Below are positions 1-5,193 of a stretch of 5,436 nucleotides of DNA, one piece after another. Source of the stretch: Gemmatimonadota bacterium. GTDB taxonomy: Bacteria > Gemmatimonadota > Gemmatimonadetes > Gemmatimonadales > GWC2-71-9. Position numbers and translations under genes: made by a program. The stretch is taken from contig JAOUDR010000233.1 in NCBI GenBank assembly GCA_029859185.1, forward strand, positions 1-5,436, given 5' to 3'. Positions within the stretch are counted from its first letter, which is position 1. Each line of letters begins with the position of its first letter. The notes beneath the pieces are model-generated. The model made no database searches, was not told the DNA's origin, and saw only the letters and a program-made list of their open reading frames with translations.

Positions 1-1
1 A

Positions 2-208
2 GCATCGGCTGGGCCGGCCCAATTCCGGGCGTTCGTCCAACGCACCAACGTGGACGTGGCGCGCAGCGACATCCGGGCGTACGCCCGCGGCGAGCTCGAG
101 ACACTCAAGCGCCAGCTCACGGCCGCCAACCCCTCCGATCGCGCCACGCGGCTGCATTATCGGGACGCGGTCGCGAGGATCGACAAGATTCTGGACCCGC
201 AGGACTAG
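2..208 (+). CDS. C-terminal fragment, possibly a zinc-dependent metalloprotease tail (5' end outside window)
   Basis: The reading frame is open from the left edge and ends at TAG 206-208, giving 68 visible residues ending KILDPQD. Third codon positions are almost all G or C, as in the other genes here, so this is very likely real coding sequence. The fragment is helical and charged (GELETLKRQL, then ATRLHYRDAVARIDKIL) with no catalytic motif. Its pattern of an arginine-rich helix, a short linker and a final helix of the type R..DAVARIDK.LDP resembles the C-terminal end of large secreted zinc-dependent metalloproteases (DUF5117/DUF4953 type) from Gemmatimonadota and Acidobacteriota. That match is from memory and is weak; any protein with a helical C-terminus is possible. 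It converges on the cardiolipin synthase gene and shares a hairpin with it in the 74-nt gap. Confidence 0.6.
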   Translation, partial: ASAGPAQFRAFVQRTNVDVARSDIRAYARGELETLKRQLTAANPSDRATRLHYRDAVARIDKILDPQD

Positions 209-224
209 AGCGAAGACACCGAGG

Positions 225-284
225 AGAGACGCGCGGGCGCCGAGACGCCGAGTGGTCTCGGCGACTCGGCGTCTTCGCGTCTCT
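225..284. terminator. Bidirectional hairpin between convergent genes (element A)
   Basis: A perfect 10-bp stem, GACGCCGAGT (244-253) with ACTCGGCGTC (264-273), closes a 10-nt loop. An outer 9-bp stem, AGAGACGCG (225-233) with CGCGTCTCT (276-284), is separated from it by an asymmetric internal loop of 10 and 2 nt. It lies between the stop of the + strand gene (206-208) and the stop of the - strand gene (283-285), and its outer right arm covers the first two bases of that stop. There is no T-tract on either side, so classical intrinsic termination is not proven. The right arm repeats CGTCT at an 8-bp period (270-274 and 278-282), like the better-formed elements at 2178-2338 and 4036-4155. Confidence 0.6.
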
Positions 285-1743
285 AGAGGTAAGGAGTCGC
301 CAGCCGCGCGATCCCGTCCCGCAACCGCACCGGAATCGAGCGCCCATCGAGCTCAGCAGCGGTCACGGGTCGGGCCGCATCGCGCTTCGCGACGAAGATC
401 CCCGTGGCCGCCTCCGCTAGGGCGGGGTCGTAGCACTCCACGTTGAACTCGAAGTTGAGCCGCAGGCTCCGGGCATCCCAGTTGGCGGATCCGATCAGGG
501 TCCACGCCCCATCCACGATCATCAGCTTCGAGTGATCGAACGGTGGCGGGGAGAGGTAGACCCGCACATCACGTTTGACGACCTGCCACAACAGGGCCTG
601 CGTGGCCCAGTAGACGTACGGGAGGTTGTTCTTGGCCGGCAGCACGACGTCGACCTCCACGCCGCGGGTCGCGGCCACGGTGAGGGCGGTGATGAGCGAG
701 GCGTCCGGCACGAAGTACGGCGTCATGACCCGAACGGACGACCGCGCGCACGCAATGGCACCCAGGATGATCTGCTGGATCGTCTCGAAGTCAGCGTCGG
801 GGCCGTCGGGGATCCCCCGGGCCACGATCGGACCGACCGGCTCCACCGCTGGGCGATCGTCCGGTCCGGGCAGCACCTCCCCTGTCGTGAACGCCCAGTC
901 TTCGGCAAAGGCAACCCCCAGATGCTCGACGACGGGCCCCTCGAGCCGGAAGTGCAGGTCCTGGGTAGGGTTCTTCGGTCGCTCGTCCAGCAGGCCGCCG
1001 GTGCGGATATTCATTCCGCCGGTGAAGCCGATCGAGCCATCCACGACCAGGATCTTCCGGTGGTTCCGCAGATTCCAGAACGGCGCACTCCACGGCTTGA
1101 GGGTCGGCATGAAGCGCGCGACGGGGATGCGACGCTCCGTGAGGGCCCGCACGATGGAGGGCCTCGAATAGCGCGCGCCCACCCCGTCGATCAGGACGCG
1201 GACCGCGACACCCCGCTCAACCGCCCGCGCGAGCGCGTCCACAAACCGCTGCCCGACGTCGCCGCTGTCGAAGATGTAGGTCGCGAGGGCGATGGACTCT
1301 CGGGCGGCATCGATGGCCGCGAGCATCTCCGGGTACGCCGCGTCGCCGTTCACCAGGGGCCGGACCGCGTTGCCCGCCGTGAGGGCCCGCCTCGTCACGC
1401 GGTCGCCGTACCGCCCGAGGGCGGCGAGGTGGGCGTGGGCCGCGTCGAGTCCGGGCCCCAACAGCCGGTCGGCCCCATGCAGCACCGCGTACTGGCCGGT
1501 GAAACGCGGGCTCGTGCTCCGGAGCTCCGACGCGCGGCGGCGGATCCGGTTCACGCCCATCAGCCAGTACAGCACCGCACCGACGACGGGCACGAGGACG
1601 ATCAGGCCCACCCAGCTCGCCGTCGCCCGCGAGTCCCGCTTGTAGAGGATGGCGTGTCCGGCCGAGGCGACCGAGAGGAGCGCCGTCAGGACCGCCGCGA
1701 CGTAGTCGCCGATGTCGACAAGCAGAGCAATGATGGTGTCCAC
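283..1743 (-). CDS. cls: Cardiolipin synthase (phospholipase D superfamily, Cls type)
   Basis: The predicted product is a 486-residue inner-membrane enzyme that joins phosphatidyl groups to make cardiolipin, usually from two phosphatidylglycerols with release of glycerol. Two N-terminal membrane helices (about residues 4-34 and 43-63, the PLDc_N region) are followed by a basic RIRRRA stretch. Two PLD domains follow, each with an intact HKD motif: H228, K230, D235 in NHRKILVVDGSIGFTGGMN, and H404, K406, D411 in DHSKLMIVDGAWTLIGSANW. Length and order match bacterial ClsA-like proteins. The start is GTG at 1743-1741, because an in-frame TGA lies two codons upstream and the next residues already form the first helix. 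No Shine-Dalgarno is visible; a promoter-like pair immediately upstream suggests a leaderless mRNA. It is a single gene, convergent with its left neighbour and divergent from csp. Phosphatidylserine synthase or another phosphatidyltransferase of the same fold is the main alternative. Confidence 0.93.
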   Translation of the reverse strand: MDTIIALLVDIGDYVAAVLTALLSVASAGHAILYKRDSRATASWVGLIVLVPVVGAVLYWLMGVNRIRRRASELRSTSPRFTGQYAVLHGADRLLGPGLDAAHAHLAALGRYGDRVTRRALTAGNAVRPLVNGDAAYPEMLAAIDAARESIALATYIFDSGDVGQRFVDALARAVERGVAVRVLIDGVGARYSRPSIVRALTERRIPVARFMPTLKPWSAPFWNLRNHRKILVVDGSIGFTGGMNIRTGGLLDERPKNPTQDLHFRLEGPVVEHLGVAFAEDWAFTTGEVLPGPDDRPAVEPVGPIVARGIPDGPDADFETIQQIILGAIACARSSVRVMTPYFVPDASLITALTVAATRGVEVDVVLPAKNNLPYVYWATQALLWQVVKRDVRVYLSPPPFDHSKLMIVDGAWTLIGSANWDARSLRLNFEFNVECYDPALAEAATGIFVAKRDAARPVTAAELDGRSIPVRLRDGIARLATPYL

Positions 1744-1748
1744 GCATC

Positions 1749-1776
1749 AAGATACCGATGCCGCGATGCTTGACAA
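1749..1776 (-). promoter_or_regulatory. Candidate promoter of cls, implying a leaderless transcript
   Basis: Read on the - strand, TTGTCA (1776-1771; 5 of 6 to the sigma70-type -35) is followed after 16 nt by TATCTT (1754-1749; 4 of 6 to the -10). The -10 ends 5 nt before the GTG at 1743, so a start site at the usual distance would fall on or next to the start codon. This agrees with the lack of a ribosome binding site. The match is by eye only, and the sigma-factor preference of this organism is unknown. Confidence 0.35.
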
Positions 1777-1812
1777 AAGCCGGGCCGGGCCGCACGTTCG
1801 TCCGAGAAGACG

Positions 1813-1842
1813 CCGTCAGTATCGATTCGTGAACTGTATGCT
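1813..1842 (+). promoter_or_regulatory. Weak candidate promoter for csp
   Basis: TATGCT (1837-1842; 4 of 6 to a -10) lies in the locally AT-richer stretch 1818-1844. At an 18-nt spacing upstream is only a poor -35, CCGTCA (1813-1818). Transcription from here would begin near 1849, giving a leader of about 115 nt. Long leaders are common for cold-shock genes, but the match is weak. Confidence 0.2.
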
Positions 1843-1852
1843 GATCCCTCGT

Positions 1853-1889
1853 CGCACCGCCGCGGCCTCCCCCGCAAGCGGTGCGTTTT
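1853..1889 (+). terminator. Terminator-like hairpin in the csp leader (possible attenuator)
   Basis: CGCACCGC (1853-1860) pairs perfectly with GCGGTGCG (1878-1885). Inside, GCGG (1862-1865) can pair with CCGC (1872-1875) around a 6-nt loop. TTTT (1886-1889) follows at once. This is the form of an intrinsic terminator reading rightward, but it lies about 75 nt upstream of the csp start and no + strand gene ends before it. It may be a leader attenuator, a 5' stabilising hairpin, or the end of an upstream transcript not recognised here. Confidence 0.45.
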
Positions 1890-1907
1890 GCATTTGCATG
1901 CCGGTGG

Positions 1908-1944
1908 CGAGGGCCGGTGTGTCTGACGGGCAGTAGGCCCCTCG
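1908..1944 (+). other. Second possible hairpin in the csp leader
   Basis: CGAGGG (1908-1913) can pair with CCCTCG (1939-1944), and CC (1914-1915) with GG (1936-1937) across a single bulged C. The loop is 20 nt. It ends 5 nt before the ribosome binding site, so the site is left free in this fold. In such GC-rich DNA a stem of this size could occur by chance. Confidence 0.25.
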
Positions 1945-1949
1945 ATCAC

Positions 1950-1954
1950 AGGAG
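1950..1954 (+). promoter_or_regulatory. Ribosome binding site of csp
   Basis: AGGAG lies 10 nt before ATG 1965-1967. It is the only clear Shine-Dalgarno sequence before a gene start in the window, and it fixes the csp start at 1965 rather than at the in-frame GTG at 1881. Confidence 0.7.
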
Positions 1955-1964
1955 CAAGTGCCGT

Positions 1965-2168
1965 ATGCCGCAGGGCGTGGTGAAGTGGTTCAGCGACGCG
2001 AAGGGGTTCGGCTTCATCCAGCAGGAGGGCGGCCCGGACGTCTTCGTCCACCACACGGCGATCCAGGCGGATGGGTTCCGCACCCTGGCGGAAGGGGATC
2101 GCGTCGAGTTCGAGACCAAGGAAGGGCCAAAAGGGCTGCAGGCGGCCAACGTACGCAAGGTCGAGTAG
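1965..2168 (+). CDS. Cold-shock protein, CspA family
   Basis: A 67-residue single cold-shock domain (five-stranded OB fold) that binds single-stranded RNA and DNA and melts RNA secondary structure in the cytoplasm. RNP1 is KGFGFI (residues 13-18) and RNP2 is VFVHH (26-30). The start MPQGVVKWFSDAKGFGFI and the end GLQAANVRKVE are typical, and the length is that of CspA-family proteins (about 65-70 residues). The ATG is chosen from AGGAG 10 nt upstream and from the family N-terminus; extending to GTG 1881 would add 28 unconserved residues and cross a hairpin. The leader holds one or two hairpins, one followed by TTTT. A repeat element begins 9 nt after the stop, and ettA follows on the same strand. 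Which paralogue it is, and whether it is cold-induced, cannot be told from sequence. Confidence 0.95.
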   Translation: MPQGVVKWFSDAKGFGFIQQEGGPDVFVHHTAIQADGFRTLAEGDRVEFETKEGPKGLQAANVRKVE

Positions 2169-2177
2169 GCCGAAAGT

Positions 2178-2338
2178 CAGACGGCCGACGGCCAGCGGTT
2201 CACAGGATCGACGCGGGAGGTGGGCTCCGAGCGGGAGTGGCCTCCCGCCTTCCGCGGTTCATCCCCGGCAGTGGTGATCTTCAGAACGCTGCCACCTCAC
2301 GCCTCCCCACCGCTAGCCGTCTCGCCGTCTTGCCGTCT
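2178..2338. repeat. Palindromic octamer-repeat element B between csp and ettA
   Basis: The left arm has two AGACGGC-like units (2179-2185 and GACGGC 2187-2192) then AGCGG (2194-2198). The right arm is CCGCT (2310-2314) followed by three GCCGTCT units at an 8-bp period (2316-2322, 2324-2330, 2332-2338). The arms can form about 18 pairs. Inside, GCGGGAGGTGG (2213-2223) pairs with CCACCTCACGC (2292-2302) at 10 of 11 positions, and GCGGGAG (2231-2237) with CTCCCGC (2242-2248) around the tetraloop TGGC. Positions 2302-2338 match 4118-4155 with two substitutions and one single-base indel, and both copies share the core GCGGGAGTGG (2231-2240; 4079-4088). It fills most of the csp-ettA gap. It may end the csp transcript or act as a structured spacer; there is no T-tract. 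Confidence 0.7.
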
Positions 2339-2376
2339 ATCCTTCCCACTGTCTCACCACCTACACCCTACGTCCT

Positions 2377-4053
2377 ATGCCCGCACAGTACATCTACACC
2401 ATGTACGACCTGCGCAAGGTCGTCCCCCCCCAACGGGAGATCCTGAAGGGGATCAACCTCGCGTTCTTCCCCGGGGCCAAGATCGGTGTGATCGGCGCCA
2501 ACGGCGCCGGGAAGAGCTCCCTGCTCCGCATCATGGCCGGCGTGGACCACGATTTCCAAGGCGATGCGCGACCCGCCGACGGTATCCGGATCGGCTACCT
2601 GCCCCAGGAACCGGTGCTCGATCCGTCCAAGGACGTGCGCGGCAACGTGGAGTTGGGGCTCCAGCATGTCCGTGACCTGCTCACCGAGTTCGAGCAGGTG
2701 AGCATGCGGTTCGCGGAACCGATGGACGACGACGCGATGAACCGGCTGCTGGAGCACCAGGCCGAGCTCCAGAACCGGATCGAGGCCGTCGGTGCCTGGG
2801 AGCTGGACCGCAGGCTCGACATTGCGATGGATGCCCTGCGTCTGCCCCCCGGGGACGCCGACGTCACGACTCTCTCGGGCGGTGAGAAGCGGCGGGTCGC
2901 GCTCTGCCAGGTGCTGCTCCAACAGCCCGACCTGCTGCTGCTCGACGAGCCGACGAACCATCTGGACGCCCAGTCCGTCGCCTGGCTCGAGCGGCACCTG
3001 GCCGAGTTCCCGGGCACCGTGGTCGCCATCACGCACGACCGCTATTTCCTCGACAACGTGGCACAGTGGATCCTCGAGCTCGATCGGGGGGCGGGGATTC
3101 CGTGGAAGGGCAACTACTCGTCGTGGCTCGAGCAGAAGCAGGCACGGCTCGCCTCAGAAGAAAAGCAGGCGTCGGCTCGCCGGAAGACCCTGGAACGCGA
3201 GCTGGAGTGGATCCGGATGGCGCCGCGGGCGCGGCACGCCAAGTCCAAGGCGCGGATCAGCGCGTACGAGGACCTGCTCGCGCAGAAGGGCGGCGATCGG
3301 GATGCCGGGGCCGAGATCCTCATTCCCCGGCCGCCGCGGCTGGGTGACGAGGTCGTGGTGGCCGAGGACGTCTCCAAGGCGTTCGGGGATCGGCTGTTGT
3401 TCGAGGGGATGCGCTTCCGCCTCCCACCCGGCGGCATCGTGGGCGTCATCGGCCCCAACGGCGCCGGCAAGACGACGTTGTTCCGGATGATCATGGCACA
3501 GGAATCACCCACATCCGGCCGTCTCGCGGTGGGCAAGACCGTCGTGGCCCGATACGTCGATCAGTCGCGTGAAGCGCTCACGCCAACCAAGACGGTCTTC
3601 GAGGAGATTACCGGCGGGGAAGACGTGCTGGACTTTGGTGACCGCGAGGTCAATGCGCGCGCCTATTGCGCGAGCTTCGGCTTCCGTGGCGCCGACCAAC
3701 AGAAGCGGGTGGGCACGCTCTCGGGCGGCGAACGCAATCGGCTGCACCTCGCCAAGCTGCTCCGCGGTGGCGGCAACCTGATCCTCCTCGACGAGCCGTC
3801 GAACGATCTCGACGTGGACACGCTCCGCGCGCTCGAGGACGCACTCCTGTCATTCGCCGGGTGCGCCGTCGTGGTAAGCCACGACCGGTGGTTCCTCGAC
3901 CGGATCGCGACCCATATCCTCGCGTTCGAGGGCGAAAGCCAGGTGTTCTGGTATGAAGGGAACTATCAGGAGTACGCCGCGGACTACAAGAGGAGAAAGG
4001 GAGGGGAGGCGGATAGGCCGCACAGGATAAAGTACAGACGGCTAGACGGCTAG
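2377..4053 (+). CDS. ettA: Energy-dependent translational throttle protein EttA (ABC-F ATPase)
   Basis: A 558-residue soluble ABC-F protein with two ATPase domains and no membrane segments. In E. coli, EttA binds the ribosomal E site and gates entry into elongation according to the ATP/ADP ratio. Domain 1: Walker A GANGAGKSS (40-48), an inserted arm region (about 95-140), signature LSGGE (166-170), Walker B LLLLDE (186-191, catalytic E191), H220. A charged linker (about 240-325) with RHAKSKARISAYEDL joins the domains. Domain 2: Walker A GPNGAGKTT (359-367), LSGGE (448-452), LILLDE (468-473, E473), H502. All key residues are intact. The N-terminus (QYIYTMYDLRKVVPP) and C-terminus (RPHRIKY) are EttA-like, and E. 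coli EttA has 555 residues. ATG 2377 is chosen because the conserved N-terminus starts there; no Shine-Dalgarno is seen in the pyrimidine-rich leader. The last codons (RRLDG and the stop) lie in a repeat element. Another ABC-F subfamily is unlikely. Confidence 0.96.
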   Translation: MPAQYIYTMYDLRKVVPPQREILKGINLAFFPGAKIGVIGANGAGKSSLLRIMAGVDHDFQGDARPADGIRIGYLPQEPVLDPSKDVRGNVELGLQHVRDLLTEFEQVSMRFAEPMDDDAMNRLLEHQAELQNRIEAVGAWELDRRLDIAMDALRLPPGDADVTTLSGGEKRRVALCQVLLQQPDLLLLDEPTNHLDAQSVAWLERHLAEFPGTVVAITHDRYFLDNVAQWILELDRGAGIPWKGNYSSWLEQKQARLASEEKQASARRKTLERELEWIRMAPRARHAKSKARISAYEDLLAQKGGDRDAGAEILIPRPPRLGDEVVVAEDVSKAFGDRLLFEGMRFRLPPGGIVGVIGPNGAGKTTLFRMIMAQESPTSGRLAVGKTVVARYVDQSREALTPTKTVFEEITGGEDVLDFGDREVNARAYCASFGFRGADQQKRVGTLSGGERNRLHLAKLLRGGGNLILLDEPSNDLDVDTLRALEDALLSFAGCAVVVSHDRWFLDRIATHILAFEGESQVFWYEGNYQEYAADYKRRKGGEADRPHRIKYRRLDG

Positions 4054-4155
4054 ACGGCAAGCGGCCCGCAGGCGAAAGGCGGGAGTGGAATCCCCAAGGA
4101 ATCCACTCCCGCCAGTACCTCCCCCACCGCTCGCCGTCTTGCCGTCTTGCCGTCT
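4036..4155. repeat. Palindromic octamer-repeat element C, likely bidirectional terminator
   Basis: Three AGACGGC units at an 8-bp period (4036-4042, 4044-4050, 4052-4058) face three GCCGTCT units (4133-4139, 4141-4147, 4149-4155). With AGCGG (4060-4064) and CCGCT (4127-4131) they pair at 26 of 29 positions; the three mismatches are the bases between units. Inside is a hairpin, GGCGGGAGTGGA (4078-4089) with TCCACTCCCGCC (4102-4113), an A-A mismatch, three more pairs and the loop CCAA. It separates convergent genes, overlaps the last 18 nt of ettA and ends 24 nt before the stop of the - strand TPR gene. That placement suggests transcription termination in both directions, though no T-tract follows. 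It is a second copy of the element at 2178-2338. Confidence 0.8.
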
Positions 4156-4179
4156 CCCCTACCTCCCGCGACCCACCCC

Positions 4180-5193
4180 CTACGACCCTCCAACTCGCCC
4201 AACCTCGATGGTCACCGTCCCCCCGTCGGCCCGGTGTCGATTCTCTTGCTGAACCCGGCCGACGCGGGCCTCCCATGCTTCGCGGGCGACCTCGTTGGCC
4301 ACGACGTTCTTGGGGAGCGGCTTGCCAGGGCGCACCTCCCAGAACCCAATGAGGCCTGCGGCGGCGAACGCTGCCGTGAGGGCAATCTGGGGCGCCTTGG
4401 AATCCGTGAACGCGGGTGTGATGAGATAGGCGGCGGCCGCGGCGGCGATGCCGAAACCAAGCCGTGTGTACGCCGGGCCCGCGGGTTGTGTCTCGGGGAG
4501 CAGCGTGGGAGGGTCCGGCACCGCGAGCGGACTCTCGGGGGATCGCGTCACGTGCACCGGGAGGGTCACGCGCCGGCTCACGCGACCGCGACCGTCCAGC
4601 GACGCAATCCCGAGGACGAAACCGCCCACGGGTGGTCGCACGCCGGGGGGGCCACTGGCATCCCAATGCGCGGTCGCGCGATCGCGCACGCGTTCGCGGA
4701 AGAGCGTGTCGAGCACCGTGCCATTCACGGCCTCGGCGGTGACCACGACGACGTGCGGGGTATTGACCCGCAGCCGCACCGGCAACCCGTTCGCCCCCGG
4801 CGCGAACGAGGTCCGGGTTGCCGCGACCTCGACCACCGGGGTCCGCCGCCGGGCCTCCTCGAAGATCGCCTGCACGTCGGGACCGAACACCAGCGGATCG
4901 AGTTCGTGATACGGCTCCTGACGGATCAGTTGTGCGTAGGCGGAGAGCGCCGAGTCCCGCCGGTCGCGGTAGAGTTCGGCGGCACCGAGGTAGGTGAGCG
5001 CCGCAATACGCTGCGACGCGTCGAGTTGGTCGCTGGCGAGCGCCTGCCGCAGCAGCCAGCCGGCCGATTCCATCTCGAGTTCCCGGTAGGCCTGGATCCC
5101 TTGCTCGAGTGTCTGCTCCGGCGACTGGGCGCGGGCCACCATCGGTGCCACCATGGCCAGCACACAGAGGCTCAGCCGGACCCCACGCCTCAT
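4180..5193 (-). CDS. Exported TPR-like protein with C-terminal membrane segments, function unknown
   Basis: 337 residues. A Sec signal peptide is clear: MRRGVR, a hydrophobic core, then ARA before Q23, a typical signal peptidase I site. Residues about 24-115 are helical and alanine- and leucine-rich, like one to three degenerate tetratricopeptide repeats (AGWLLRQALASDQ; LTYLGAAELYRDRRDSALSAY). A beta-rich segment follows (about 118-218), then a proline-rich stretch (222-240). Two hydrophobic segments (about 245-262 and 270-287) could anchor the C-terminal region in a membrane. The tail is polar. There is no catalytic motif. The ATG overlaps the stop of the upstream PEGA-domain gene (ATGA, 5193-5190), and no Shine-Dalgarno is seen, so translational coupling is likely. 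A scaffold or sensor role in the envelope alongside the PEGA protein is inference; the family itself was not recognised. Confidence 0.85.
   Translation of the reverse strand: MRRGVRLSLCVLAMVAPMVARAQSPEQTLEQGIQAYRELEMESAGWLLRQALASDQLDASQRIAALTYLGAAELYRDRRDSALSAYAQLIRQEPYHELDPLVFGPDVQAIFEEARRRTPVVEVAATRTSFAPGANGLPVRLRVNTPHVVVVTAEAVNGTVLDTLFRERVRDRATAHWDASGPPGVRPPVGGFVLGIASLDGRGRVSRRVTLPVHVTRSPESPLAVPDPPTLLPETQPAGPAYTRLGFGIAAAAAAYLITPAFTDSKAPQIALTAAFAAAGLIGFWEVRPGKPLPKNVVANEVAREAWEARVGRVQQENRHRADGGTVTIEVGRVGGS

Noticed and set aside
532..1773. Long + strand open frame of 413 codons opposite cls
   Set aside because: It is antisense to a gene with intact HKD motifs. The protein is rich in R, D, G, P and H with no domain, as expected of a shadow frame in high-GC DNA.
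1770..1775. Perfect TTGACA on the + strand as a csp -35 box
   Set aside because: No -10-like hexamer lies 16-18 nt downstream (that stretch is GC-rich). The same bases better serve the - strand cls promoter.
1881..1964. N-terminal extension of the cold-shock protein from GTG 1881
   Set aside because: The added 28 residues are unlike any cold-shock domain, and AGGAG at 1950-1954 fits ATG 1965.
4036..4155. CRISPR array or tandem-repeat direct array
   Set aside because: The units are 8 bp without unique spacers, and they occur as inverted arms rather than as a direct array of 25-40 bp repeats.
2178..4155. Composite mobile element carrying ettA between two repeat copies
   Set aside because: The copies flank a core translation gene, no transposase or target duplication is visible, and each copy is itself a complete palindrome. 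Independent 3'-end elements are simpler.
3650..4666. Long - strand open frame of 338 codons spanning the ettA end and the TPR gene
   Set aside because: It crosses two well-supported genes and the repeat element, and its translation is mostly arginine, glycine and proline.
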